The notes under the pieces: model-generated | Databases searched by the model: none | What the model saw: the letters and a program-made list of their open reading frames with translations, nothing else | What the model was told of the DNA's origin: nothing | Assembly: GCA_052168315.1 (NCBI GenBank) | Contig: JBQLZO010000054.1 | Span: 7,247 to 71,246 of the forward strand | Length of the DNA: 64,000 nt | Direction of reading: 5' to 3' | Source: JBQLZO01 sp052168315 | Lineage (GTDB): Bacteria > Planctomycetota > Phycisphaerae > Phycisphaerales > UBA1924 | Shown: positions 36,686 through 45,767 of the stretch, one piece after another | Layout: each line of letters starts with the position of its first letter | Position numbering within the stretch: the first letter of the stretch is position 1 | Made by a program: the position numbers and the translations under genes

Positions 36686-36888
36686 GGCTCAAGGGTGTTC
36701 CGCTGACGGCACCCCCGGTCCCGGGTGGGTAGATCGGGCTTCGTGGTCCTGATGAGTGGGAGGTCGTGGGAGAGCGGCGGCGCTCGCGCTTGGGGCGTTT
36801 GCGCCCAAAGTCCATGAACGATCCAGCCGATCCCGCTCGGGAAGTCCGGGCATCGTCCGGGCGTGTCCAGCGACCGGAGGATCGGGCG

Positions 36889-37803
36889 ATGAGCGATGTC
36901 AAGACGGGTCCGCAGTCTGCGGCGGCGAATGATGGCGAGACGAGCGGCCCGGTCGCCGAGGCGATCCGTTCGATCAGCCACATCGCGACGCTTCCCGAGA
37001 TCACGCAGCAGATCCTCGAGCTGGTTGAGGATCCTTCTTCGACGGCGCAGGATCTCCACAGCGTGATCGCGAACGACCCGGCGCTGTGCTCGCGGATCCT
37101 CAAGGTCGTCAACTCGTCGTTCTATGGGCTGCCCGGGCAGATCGGTTCGATCAACCGGGCGATCGTGCTCCTCGGGCTGAACGCGGTGAAGAACATCGCG
37201 ATCTCGGCGTCGATGGCCAAGCTGTTCAAGGGCGGGCAGATCTGCCCCGCGTTCACCGCGGCGGACCTGTGGCGGCACTCGGTCTCTGTTGGAGCGGCCG
37301 CGAAGCTCGTGGCCGATGAGGCCGGGATCGGGGTTCCCGATGAGGCGTTCCTGGCGGGGCTGATGCACGACATCGGGCTGATCGTTGAGATCCAGTTCGA
37401 TCGCCAGAAGTTCATCCAGGTGGTCGAGCAGGTGATGCCCAAGCCCGATGGTTCGCCGACGAACAGCATGCTCGCGGCCGAGATCGAGCACTTCGGCGCT
37501 GATCACCAGGCCTATGGGCGGGCGCTGAGCGAGCGGTGGAAGTTCCCGCGGGCGCTCTCCGTGGGGTGCGGATTCCACCACTGCCCGATGGACGCCCCGG
37601 ACTGCACACGGACGATGCCTTGCATCATCCACACGGCCGACCGGGTGGCGTCGCGTGCGACGGGCGGGTTCCGGCTCGATCTGGACTCGCTCGAATTCGA
37701 CAAGCACGTGCTCGAGGAACTCCGGATCTCGCCGGACAAGGCCGAGTCACTGATCGAGCGCCTGAGCGAGAGCCTGGAAGATGTCCAGTCGATGCTGGCG
37801 TGA
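36889..37803 (+). CDS. HDOD-domain signalling protein
   Basis: The 304-residue protein has an HDOD domain (about 25-225): LPEITQQILELVEDPSSTAQDLHSVIANDPALCSRILKVVNSSFYG at its start and LAGLMHDIGL later. HDOD proteins act as regulatory hubs in chemotaxis, motility and stress without catalytic output in most cases. Here the HD of MHDIG is kept. The start at 36889 is supported by GGAGG eight bases upstream. It is probably transcribed alone. Confidence 0.85.
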   Translation: MSDVKTGPQSAAANDGETSGPVAEAIRSISHIATLPEITQQILELVEDPSSTAQDLHSVIANDPALCSRILKVVNSSFYGLPGQIGSINRAIVLLGLNAVKNIAISASMAKLFKGGQICPAFTAADLWRHSVSVGAAAKLVADEAGIGVPDEAFLAGLMHDIGLIVEIQFDRQKFIQVVEQVMPKPDGSPTNSMLAAEIEHFGADHQAYGRALSERWKFPRALSVGCGFHHCPMDAPDCTRTMPCIIHTADRVASRATGGFRLDLDSLEFDKHVLEELRISPDKAESLIERLSESLEDVQSMLA

Positions 37804-37920
37804 CGCGGGGCCGGCGGGCACGGCTCGATGTGTGAATTTCTGACGAAGCGAGTCCTGGATCGCGCCGCTTGAGCGGCGGGCGTCGATCCGCTGGACGGCC
37901 GCCAAGGACTTTGCGCTATT

Positions 37921-39120
37921 ATGCCGCCCATGGATCCGAGTACGCCATCGCACGAGAAGCCCCTTCGCTGCATGCTCCAGCAGGTGGCGCTGCCGAAGTA
38001 CAAGGTGCCGTACTACGTTGAGCTTTCGAAGCGTCCCGGGCTGGACCTGACGGTGCTGTATGGGTCGAGCGGGTCACCGAACGCGGACCCACCGGAGGGG
38101 CTGAAGGTCGAGTTCCGCAGGCTGCGGCACCTGCCCGGCGATCTGAAGCTGGACTCGGTGTTCTACCGCAAACTGCGTCGCGGCGCGTTCGATGCGGTCT
38201 CGATGTCGTGGAACACGCGGCAGGTGGCGCTGATTCCATCGATTCTGCGGGCGAAGCGGAACGGGATCGGGGTGGTGCTGTGGGGGCACGGGTACTCGAA
38301 GGATGAGGGTGGGATTCGCCGGTGGCTGCGAACATTGGTTGGGCGTATGGCCGACGCGGTGGTGACCTACACGCCTTCGGTGGGGCAGCGGTATGTGGAT
38401 GAGGCGGGGTTCCCGCGCGAGAAAGTTTATTGTGCCCTGAACAGCCTCGATCAGGGGCCGATCCAGGCGGCCCGACGGGCCTGGCTGGACGATCCTGCGC
38501 GGCTGCGGGCGTTCCAGGAGGAGCAGGGGATCGCCGGGCGGCCGATGGTGTTGTTCGTCTCACGCCTCTTCAAACCGAATCGAACCGACCTGATCTTCGA
38601 GGCGGCCGCTCGGCTGCGATCGCGCATTCCGGACCTGGTGATCGCGGTCGTGGGCAAGGGGCCCGATCTGGAGCGGTTGGAGGAGGCTGCCCGTTCGCTC
38701 GGCGTGAGCGACAGGGTGCGATTCCTAGGAGCGATCTACGGCGAAGAGAAGCTGGCGCCATGGTTCCTGAGCGCGAGAGCGTTCTGCTATCCGCGGAACA
38801 TCGGGCTGTCGATCCTGCACGCGTTTGGGTACGGGCTGCCGGTCGTGACCTGTGATCACATCCCATCGCACAATCCGGAGATCGAGGCGTTCGTCGACGG
38901 TGAGTCCGGCCTGTTTTATCGTGATGGAGATATCGATCATCTGGCCGAGCAGCTCGCACGGCTGATGGAGGATGATGAGCTGCGCGCGCGGCTGGGTGAG
39001 CGTGCCCATCGAACCGCGACGGAAGAGTTCACGATCGAGCGAATGGCCGACGGGATGGAAGCGGCGCTGCGGCACGCGGCACAGTGCGCTCGGGCACGCC
39101 GGAGCGGAAAGCGCGGCTGA
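37921..39120 (+). CDS. GT4-type glycosyltransferase
   Basis: The 399-residue GT-B protein has an N-terminal acceptor domain (VPYYVELSKRPGLDLTVLYGSSG) and a C-terminal donor domain with PMVLFVSRLFKPNRTDLIFEAAARL, the glycine-rich VVGKGPDLERLEEAARSLGVSDRVRFLG segment and the nucleotide-sugar region NIGLSILHAFGYGLPVVTCD. It would add a sugar to a lipid-linked precursor at the inner membrane. It stands alone on the plus strand at the start of the exopolysaccharide locus. Two starts, 37921 and 37930, are possible. Confidence 0.85.
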   Translation: MPPMDPSTPSHEKPLRCMLQQVALPKYKVPYYVELSKRPGLDLTVLYGSSGSPNADPPEGLKVEFRRLRHLPGDLKLDSVFYRKLRRGAFDAVSMSWNTRQVALIPSILRAKRNGIGVVLWGHGYSKDEGGIRRWLRTLVGRMADAVVTYTPSVGQRYVDEAGFPREKVYCALNSLDQGPIQAARRAWLDDPARLRAFQEEQGIAGRPMVLFVSRLFKPNRTDLIFEAAARLRSRIPDLVIAVVGKGPDLERLEEAARSLGVSDRVRFLGAIYGEEKLAPWFLSARAFCYPRNIGLSILHAFGYGLPVVTCDHIPSHNPEIEAFVDGESGLFYRDGDIDHLAEQLARLMEDDELRARLGERAHRTATEEFTIERMADGMEAALRHAAQCARARRSGKRG

Positions 39121-39196
39121 GCGGGCTGGTGGATGCGCGCGTCGCGGGGCGAGGCAAGCGGCAGCGCCGATCGCGTGTGGGGTGGAAGACCGGGTT

Positions 39197-40687
39197 TCAG
39201 GGTTGGTGCTGGTCGGGATCGGGGTAGTCCGGAGCATCGCCGTAATAGAGCTGGTCGGCGGGCACGCCATACGTATCGGCGTAAGGGTCGAAGTGTTCTT
39301 CGTCCGCCTCAGCGTCATAGTGGGCGAAGAACCGGCCTTCCCACTCCTGCGAGTCTGGATCGAGCTCGGCTTCGAGAAGGGCGTAGGTCTGCGGTTCGCC
39401 GCGCTCGAACCTGAGGATCTTCGCGAACACGAACATGATGGCGTAGGCGGCTCCCACGAGATACATGAATCGATATGTGAAGTTCGACACATCGCCGCGC
39501 GGCACGCCAAGGAGCTGGCCGAGCGCTGCGCCGGTGGAGACGACGACGAAGATGTTGGACCAGTTGCGCCATGTCCATCGGTCAAGGAAGCCGAGGAGTA
39601 TCCCGAAGAAGGCGCCGTAGATCGGAATGGCGACCCAGCCGCCGTCTGACCATGTTTGCCCGATGATGCCCGGTGCGATGGTGATGCCGGCTTGGTTGAC
39701 GCCCCTGAGATTGGCCCAGGAGGCGATCTTGGTCGAGATGGGCTCGGGCTTGCCCGGCCAGATCTCTCTTGGGACGGGGATGGCGAAGGTGTACCAGAGC
39801 GAGAGCATCGGCGTGTACTCGCGCGATTCTGGGAACTGGCCCAGCAGCCACATCGACACGGCCGCGCCGTCCTGCCCCTGCAGGAGCTTGAACGAGCCCT
39901 CGGTCACGCTGCCGCCGGTGAGCATGAGCTGGAGGTGCTGGAAGGCCGTGCGGTCCTTCTCGGTGGCGTCGCGGACGGAGCTGAACAGCGCAATGAACAC
40001 GAAGCCCGCGGCGGCGACCGCGAACATGGAAGGGAAATAGCGGGACTTCGGGAGCGACCAGAAGTAAGAGAAGTACATCGACCAGACGATGGATGCGAAA
40101 GTTGAGACGAGCTCATCGCGTCCGAACTTGCCCCACATCGCGGAGAGCACATTGACGGCGATGATGACGAAGGCGAAGCCAGCGACGCTCGGGTTGAACA
40201 GCCGCGGCGCCCAGATCCATCCGGCGATGCCGGCGGCGACGGCGGCGCACGCGTTGCCGGCCTCACCGGTGAGAATGCCGACATACGGGATCGGCACCTG
40301 CCGTAGGAGGAGCCCGGTGAACGAGACGCACACCGCCAGGAGCATGAGCTTGGGCACTCCGGGCGTTCGGTCAGAGGCCGGGAGCCGGGAGACGATGGCG
40401 TTGGCCAGCGGCGGCTTCGCGTAGGAGATGAGGAAGACGATGAGGAAGAAGGTGGCTGCGAGCACGAAGTGCGTCAGCACCGGCTCGACATCGGGTGGCG
40501 TGTACTGATTCCAGTTCCCTGTGACGACCGCGTAGATCGCGCTGGTGAGCTGGAAGATGATGAAGCCGAGGATGAAGACGCTGCGGAGGGAAACGATCGG
40601 GACCTTGCCACGGGCATCGTCGATGAAGATGAGCGCGACCAGGCCAAGGCAGATCAGCGCGATCAGGATGGTGAGCAGGCCGACCAT
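39197..40687 (-). CDS. O-antigen / exopolysaccharide polymerase-like membrane protein (Wzy-type)
   Basis: The 496-residue protein has about ten to twelve hydrophobic segments and a large extracytoplasmic loop between about residues 235 and 345 (the LTGGSVTEGSFKLLQGQDG and PREIWPGKPEP region), as in Wzy polymerases and EpsG/WzyE-like proteins. A hydrophilic acidic tail of about 55 residues rich in Asp, Glu, Tyr and Pro ends it. Start at 40687. With a Wzx-like flippase 11 kb away in the same locus it would polymerise the repeat unit. Sequence conservation in this family is poor, so the call rests on topology and context. Confidence 0.65.
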   Translation of the reverse strand: MVGLLTILIALICLGLVALIFIDDARGKVPIVSLRSVFILGFIIFQLTSAIYAVVTGNWNQYTPPDVEPVLTHFVLAATFFLIVFLISYAKPPLANAIVSRLPASDRTPGVPKLMLLAVCVSFTGLLLRQVPIPYVGILTGEAGNACAAVAAGIAGWIWAPRLFNPSVAGFAFVIIAVNVLSAMWGKFGRDELVSTFASIVWSMYFSYFWSLPKSRYFPSMFAVAAAGFVFIALFSSVRDATEKDRTAFQHLQLMLTGGSVTEGSFKLLQGQDGAAVSMWLLGQFPESREYTPMLSLWYTFAIPVPREIWPGKPEPISTKIASWANLRGVNQAGITIAPGIIGQTWSDGGWVAIPIYGAFFGILLGFLDRWTWRNWSNIFVVVSTGAALGQLLGVPRGDVSNFTYRFMYLVGAAYAIMFVFAKILRFERGEPQTYALLEAELDPDSQEWEGRFFAHYDAEADEEHFDPYADTYGVPADQLYYGDAPDYPDPDQHQP

Positions 40688-40924
40688 GGGCGAGAACCTG
40701 TATGGGAAGCGATCAGGGCGGCCTCGCGGCGCGTGAGGGATTGCGGTGCCAACCCTAGGCGATCTCGGGGCCGCGCGGGGGACTCGTGCGGGCTCCGGAC
40801 GGGTTATCGACGCAATCGGTCTGCGGCTTGGCCACCAGGTGGCGAACGGGGGCTGCAGGGTGGGGCACCCGGAGCCGGGGGAATGAATGGGCGGCACTCG
40901 GTACGGGCCTTCACGGTGCCGGGT

Positions 40925-42124
40925 TCACCGCGGACTCGCGATCGGCGGCGACGACTTCACACTGGTATCGGAGGCGAGCAGGCGATGGTAGTGGGCGGTG
41001 AGTTGATCGGCGATCCGGTCCCACGCGAAGTGGTGGCGATGGTGCTCGCGCGCGCGGGCGCCCATGGCTTTCAGCGCATCGGGGTCGGCGAGCATGTCTC
41101 GGAGGGTCTCGCTGAGCGGCTTGACTTCGCAGGACACAACGCGTCCGCATCCGGCGTCGGAAATCTGCTGGTGGATGTTGACCTGATCGGAGATGAGCAC
41201 GGGGGTTCCGGCCGCGCCCGCCTCCACGACGACAACGCCGAAGTTCTCCTGGTAGCTCGGCAGGCAGAACAGGTCGGCATCGGCGAAGGCGGCGATGCGG
41301 TCGGCGCCACGGAGCATCCCGGTGCGGATGACGCGGCCGGCGATCCCGAGGCGCTGGGCATCGGCATCGACGCGGGCGATGGTCTCCGGGTCGCCGGGGC
41401 CGACGAGCACGAGGCGGGCGTTGGAGGGCGCTCCGGCGGCGAACGCGGGGAGGAGCAGGTCGATGCCCTTCTTGTGGTGCAGCCTGCTCAGGAACAGGAC
41501 GAGCGGCGTGTCGGGGTCGAGGCTCAGGGACCTGCGGAACGCGCCGGGGGGCGGGAGAGAATCGAACTCGGACCACTCGATGCCGTTGGGGAGCACGAAC
41601 CCGGGCGCGCGGAGGCGGAGCGGTCGGGTCAGGTCCATCTCGGTCTGGGTGGTGAAGTGGAGGGCGTTGGCGGCGTTGAGGTCGGCGCGGGCCTTGAACG
41701 CGAGCATGGCACGCTTCTTCCATCGCCCCTGGCGGAGCGTCCATGGATCGAGCATGCCGCATGGACGGATGATGTGGGGGACACTCGAGGCGCGGAGCGT
41801 GGAGGCGCCCCAGTGGACCAGGTGCTGCCAGAGGCCATGGAGGTGCGCGATGTCGATGCCGCGCGCGATGGCGTCACGGACGGCCGGAACATGCCGAGGG
41901 CTGGAGCGGAGAGGACCCCGGGCCGGTCCGCACGTGATGAGCCGGACACCGGCGGTCTCGAGCGAGCGCATCTCGGACTCGATGTCACCCGGATCATCGC
42001 TCGTGATGATCGTGACCGTGTGCCCGCGACGCGCCTGGATGGTCGCGAGCCGCAGGAGGACATTGGCCGGGCCTCCGGTGGTCGGATCGATCGAATTGAT
42101 GAGATGGAGGATGCGGAGCGTCAT
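40925..42124 (-). CDS. GT4-type glycosyltransferase
   Basis: The 399-residue GT-B enzyme starts MTLRILHLINSIDPTTGGPANVL and has the typical donor-domain LVLFLSRLHHKKGIDLLLPAFA, then DLFCLPSYQENFGVVVVEAGAAGTPV (the EX7E motif). It forms a run of overlapping minus-strand genes: its own start overlaps the WcaF-type acetyltransferase stop by four bases. Its acceptor and donor cannot be predicted. Confidence 0.88.
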   Translation of the reverse strand: MTLRILHLINSIDPTTGGPANVLLRLATIQARRGHTVTIITSDDPGDIESEMRSLETAGVRLITCGPARGPLRSSPRHVPAVRDAIARGIDIAHLHGLWQHLVHWGASTLRASSVPHIIRPCGMLDPWTLRQGRWKKRAMLAFKARADLNAANALHFTTQTEMDLTRPLRLRAPGFVLPNGIEWSEFDSLPPPGAFRRSLSLDPDTPLVLFLSRLHHKKGIDLLLPAFAAGAPSNARLVLVGPGDPETIARVDADAQRLGIAGRVIRTGMLRGADRIAAFADADLFCLPSYQENFGVVVVEAGAAGTPVLISDQVNIHQQISDAGCGRVVSCEVKPLSETLRDMLADPDALKAMGARAREHHRHHFAWDRIADQLTAHYHRLLASDTSVKSSPPIASPR

Positions 42125-42816
42125 ACGGCACTGGCTCCGCGTTGCTGGTCGCTCTCGGGTCGTTGGGACGGCGCGGGGGCGCGGGCGGCGGGGGCGGATT
42201 CATCGATAGGATGGGGGCGATCCTTGACGGGCTGGGCGGGATTGCCGAGGTAGATGGTCCACGGGTTGGTGCTCCTGAGGACCGTGGCTCGGGCGCCGAT
42301 GATGGTGCCCTCGCGCACGGTGACGCCGGGACCAACAAACGCGTCGGCGGCGATCCATGCATCATCTTCGATGTGGATGGGCGGTCGGGTGAGCGGGAGG
42401 TTGCGATACCGGTAGTCGTGCGAGCCAGCGCACAGGTGCGCGTACTGCGAGATCGAGACATTGCGTCCGATGTTGACCTTGCCGAGGCAGTACAGGATGG
42501 CGTGGTCGCCGGCGGAGGAGTTGTCGCCCATGGTGAGGTTCCAGGGCTGTTCGATCCGGACGGTGGGCCGGAGGCGGACGGGGTGACCGATCTTCGCGCC
42601 GAAGAGTCGGAGCATCGCGGCGCGCAGGGCGTACCAGTTGTGGAAGGTCAGCGAGAACAGGGTCTGCCCGAGATAGTTCCAGAGGATCCGCAGGATGCGT
42701 TCGCGGCGGGTGTAGGGGCTGCGCGCGCGGGCGAGGTCGTGCTGGCTCAGCGCGGGCGATTCGTGCCCGGCGTCTGAGGGGGGCGCCTGGCTGCCCATCA
42801 GATCGGCGTTGTTCAT
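42121..42816 (-). CDS. WcaF-type acetyltransferase (colanic-acid-like)
   Basis: The 231-residue product has a disordered N-terminus of about 30 residues and a tail of about 40. The core holds the left-handed beta-helix: VRLRPTVRIEQPWNLTMG, ISQYAHLCAGSHDYRY (catalytic His) and IGARATVLRSTNPWTIYLGNPA, matching the WcaF/colanic acid acetyltransferase family. It would O-acetylate a sugar of the repeat unit. It overlaps both the glycosyltransferase gene downstream (4 bp) and the GT2 gene upstream (4 bp). Confidence 0.85.
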   Translation of the reverse strand: MNNADLMGSQAPPSDAGHESPALSQHDLARARSPYTRRERILRILWNYLGQTLFSLTFHNWYALRAAMLRLFGAKIGHPVRLRPTVRIEQPWNLTMGDNSSAGDHAILYCLGKVNIGRNVSISQYAHLCAGSHDYRYRNLPLTRPPIHIEDDAWIAADAFVGPGVTVREGTIIGARATVLRSTNPWTIYLGNPAQPVKDRPHPIDESAPAARAPAPSQRPESDQQRGASAV

Positions 42817-43763
42817 CGCGTGCCTCCGGTGGTGGAGGGATGCGCGGTGCCTGGCCCGCCGGCGGCACGGGTGGATGCGGGCGTGGGCGATTCGGCAGCG
42901 CGGCGCTCCTCGAGTTCGATCTCCTTGAGCTTGAGGTGGATGAGCAGTTCGTAGGCGGTGAGGAAGAGGCAGAATCGGAAGCCGGTGACACCATCGAGGA
43001 ACCCGCGCTGGAGGATGTATGCGAAGACGAACCGCGCGAGCCACTTGGCGGGCATTTTCGGATACAAATGATGCTTGATCCAGCGGCGACGCGAGAGCGG
43101 GCCCGCGCCGATGAGCTTCGCATCGATCTGGTGTGAGGTTGCCTGCTGCCGGATGCGGTGGATCTCGCGGGCTTCGAGCGTGGAGTACTTGTTGTGCTTG
43201 TCCATATAGACCTCGAGCCCGCGGCGATCGTCGTGCTCGAGGTGGCCGGTCAGGTAGTCGGTCGTGCCATCGACGACCATGTGCTCGTGGACCTCTCGTT
43301 CCTCATAGCGTGCCCTGCCGCGCTTGAAGAAGCGGAGGTTCCAAGATGGGTAGTACCCGCAGTGCCGGATCCGCTTGCCGAGGAAGATGAAGTACCGGTT
43401 GATGTAGAACCCGCTGTGCTCGACGGTGCCGACCGGCTTCGCGGCGATGCCGAGCAGTTCGGCCTTGAGGTCATCCATCACCGCTTCATCGGCATCGAGG
43501 AACAGGCACCAGTCGGTTTGGATGTTGAGATTGTCGAGGGCCCAGTTCTTCTGCTTCGCGTACCCGAGCCAGTCCTGGTGCACCACTTCCGCGCCCAGCG
43601 AACGGGCGATCTCCACGGTCCGGTCGCTGGAGCCGGAATCGATGACGCACACGCGGGAGGCCCAGCCGATCACGCTTCCGATGGAATGAGGCAGGTTCTT
43701 CTCCTCGTTCTTCGTGATCATCAGCACCGTGATGTTCGCCTTGGAGGTCGGCGGTTGGCTCAT
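42813..43763 (-). CDS. GT2-type glycosyltransferase (WaaE/KdtX-like)
   Basis: The 316-residue protein opens with ITVLMITKNEEKNLPHSIGSV and VCVIDSGSSDRTVEIA, followed by the DXD-type LFLDADE, as in GT-A fold family 2. The C-terminal part, with HEHMVVDG and LTAYELLIHLKLKEIE, resembles the WaaE/KdtX and Lgt branch. A poly-Pro/Thr tail of about 25 residues ends it. It starts with ATG at 43763, GGAG ten bases upstream, and is first of the three-gene overlapping run to the left. Confidence 0.88.
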   Translation of the reverse strand: MSQPPTSKANITVLMITKNEEKNLPHSIGSVIGWASRVCVIDSGSSDRTVEIARSLGAEVVHQDWLGYAKQKNWALDNLNIQTDWCLFLDADEAVMDDLKAELLGIAAKPVGTVEHSGFYINRYFIFLGKRIRHCGYYPSWNLRFFKRGRARYEEREVHEHMVVDGTTDYLTGHLEHDDRRGLEVYMDKHNKYSTLEAREIHRIRQQATSHQIDAKLIGAGPLSRRRWIKHHLYPKMPAKWLARFVFAYILQRGFLDGVTGFRFCLFLTAYELLIHLKLKEIELEERRAAESPTPASTRAAGGPGTAHPSTTGGTR

Positions 43764-43877
43764 CGGCTCTTGCTCCGTCGGGCGTGCGATCGGTCGAGGG
43801 TGGAGGCTGTGGCGACACGAGAGGGAAGTGATGTGTGTGCGTCCTGCGATCCTATCGGCCGGGAGGTCCGATCGGCA

Positions 43878-44831
43878 TCACGAGGGGACATGCGCTGCGC
43901 TGTGCCGAGGGGCGAGGGGGCTCGGGTGCGCCCGGCTCTGGGGAGCGAACCGATGGCCCGCGAGTTCGAGCACGCCTCGGCAGGTGGTCCACCGGAAGTC
44001 GCGGAGCATCCTGCGGAGCTTGCCGGTGGTGGTTCCGGTTCCGACATAGCACTTGAAGCGTCGGTGGGGCGGCATCGACACCCTGGGGCAGTCTGGCGCG
44101 AAGTCGCGCGGATGGAGGTAGACCGAGGTGGCGCGCCCGGCGGCGGCCTCGCGCTCGATGCCCTGGCGGATCAGGGGATAGGGGAGCAGGCGGAGGTACC
44201 CGCCGCCGGAGTAGCACATGCGCTTGCCGATCGGTCCGTAACCGATCCGCGCCAGCGACATGGGAAGTTCCGGGATGGTGCGTCCGGAGGGCGCGGTCAC
44301 GACATGGATGCCGCTCTGGCAGGCGTATCCGCCGTGTCCGCGGGCTCCCGGGAAGAGCGAGGCGTCGTAGAGAATGCCCGCATCCAGCAGCGCATCGAAG
44401 GCCCACTCGGCGCCTTCGGTGATCGAGAAGCTCGGCGCGCGGAATCCGATGATCTCGGCCTGGGGCGCTGCGGAGCGGATCGCGGCGATGGAGTCGTGGA
44501 TGTCCGCGGTGAAGGTCTCAGGAGAGAGTTCGTAGACCTTCCGGTGCCAGAACGAGTGCGTGCCGAGTTCGTGTCCCGCGTCGGCGATCCGTGCGACGAG
44601 CGCCGGGTGGCGGTCGGCGATCCATCCGAGCACGAAGAATGTTGCCTTGGCGCCGGCCTCATCGCACAGCGAGAGGATGTGGTCCGTGTACCGCTCGACG
44701 AGCGATGATTCGGCGCTGAGCTTCGGCCACTGGCCCGGATCCTCCACGGCCTTGACCTCGACGAGGTGGAACCAATCCTCGATATCGAAGGAGAGGGCGT
44801 GGATCGGGCTGGGGGCGATGGAAGGAGACAT
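43878..44831 (-). CDS. Polysaccharide deacetylase of the PEP-CTERM/XrtA-locus type (DUF3473)
   Basis: The 317-residue protein has the NodB-type fold: SFDIEDWFH near the start, AGHELGTHSFWHRKVYE (His/His metal ligands), GFRAPSFSI, and VYLHPRDF near residue 235. The DUF3473 tail (FKCYVGTGTTTGKLRRMLRDFRW) links it to the deacetylases of PEP-CTERM/exosortase exopolysaccharide loci. It would remove N-acetyl groups from the polymer. No exosortase is found in this window. I choose ATG 44831; a GTG at 44852, adjacent to the neighbouring stop, is an alternative. Confidence 0.82.
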   Translation of the reverse strand: MSPSIAPSPIHALSFDIEDWFHLVEVKAVEDPGQWPKLSAESSLVERYTDHILSLCDEAGAKATFFVLGWIADRHPALVARIADAGHELGTHSFWHRKVYELSPETFTADIHDSIAAIRSAAPQAEIIGFRAPSFSITEGAEWAFDALLDAGILYDASLFPGARGHGGYACQSGIHVVTAPSGRTIPELPMSLARIGYGPIGKRMCYSGGGYLRLLPYPLIRQGIEREAAAGRATSVYLHPRDFAPDCPRVSMPPHRRFKCYVGTGTTTGKLRRMLRDFRWTTCRGVLELAGHRFAPQSRAHPSPLAPRHSAAHVPS

Positions 44832-44852
44832 TGGTCTGGCGACTGAGAGCAC

Positions 44853-45767
44853 TCAGCGGAAACGGTGCCCGTTGGCGATAAAGGCCTTGACATCGGCGCG
44901 CGTGGGCATCGAGAAGTGCGTCTGCTCCGCGGCCGGGTTCGGGAGCAGCGCCTCGTTCGGGATCCCGGACTCGATCGCGCGGACGGCTTCGATGATGGCC
45001 TCGGCGGCCAGGTCCTTCGAGCGGGCCATGACATCCTCGAGGGTGTCGTGCCGATGGATCTTGTACCGCCGCTGCACGACGATCGGCCCGTTGTCGAGCT
45101 TCGCATCGACGAAGTGGACCGAGACGCCGCCCTCGGTCTCGCCGTTGGCGAGGGTCCAGAAGCTCGGCATGAGCCCGCGATACTTCGGGAGCAGGGCGCC
45201 GTGGCAGTTCACGATGCCGTGCGGCGTCTGGTCGCGGAGCGGACGGCGGTAGAGCTGCGTGCCGCTGATGGAGACGATGAACTCGACACCCTGTTCGCGG
45301 AGCTTGGCGCGGAACTCTTCGGAGTTGACATCGGCGCTCTCGTGCACGGGCACGCCGTACTTCTTCGCCACGGCGGCGACGGAGTAGCAGCGACGCGTCG
45401 ATCCAAGCAGGGTGTTGAACAGCTTGCTGCGAAGCTTGGCCAGAATGTATGAGCGGAGCTTCCACTGGAAGTACCCGAAGCCGTAGAGCTTGTACAGGTC
45501 CATCGCGGTCTGGACGACGGTGCGCTTGCCCTGGGCGACGGACTGCACATTGATGCCGGCGGTCGAGTCGGCGAACTCGCGGAGATACTTGTCGAGCACC
45601 TTGGGAAGGTAGAACGGGTCGTTCTGGATGAACACATACTTCTTGAGCGGACGCCCAGCTGTCGGGGGGCGGCGCTCGAAGGTCTCGATGTGGGGCGCTG
45701 GTGCGCTGCCGGTGCCTGGAGCGCTCTGCGCGTGTGCCTGCTGCTGGCTCGTGGTGGTGCTGGTCAT
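44853..45767 (-). CDS. Formyltransferase-family protein (methionyl-tRNA formyltransferase-like fold)
   Basis: The 304-residue product has the formyl-transferase catalytic features: the NCHGALLPKYRG segment, with Asn and His, and the Asp in KLDNGPIV. The N-terminal about 35 residues are Gln/Ala-rich and disordered, then a region unlike the folate-binding part of FMT. Its location in a sugar locus suggests formylation of an amino sugar (as for VioF or WbkC-type enzymes) rather than of Met-tRNA. The start at 45767 is supported by GAGGAGG upstream. It overlaps the glycosyltransferase gene by four bases. Confidence 0.78.
   Translation of the reverse strand: MTSTTTSQQQAHAQSAPGTGSAPAPHIETFERRPPTAGRPLKKYVFIQNDPFYLPKVLDKYLREFADSTAGINVQSVAQGKRTVVQTAMDLYKLYGFGYFQWKLRSYILAKLRSKLFNTLLGSTRRCYSVAAVAKKYGVPVHESADVNSEEFRAKLREQGVEFIVSISGTQLYRRPLRDQTPHGIVNCHGALLPKYRGLMPSFWTLANGETEGGVSVHFVDAKLDNGPIVVQRRYKIHRHDTLEDVMARSKDLAAEAIIEAVRAIESGIPNEALLPNPAAEQTHFSMPTRADVKAFIANGHRFR

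Noticed and set aside
36790..36815. Hairpin-like GGGGCG...CGCCC after the DUF4442 gene
   Set aside because: The stem has a bulge, is about 100 bases from the stop and lacks a clear T-run.
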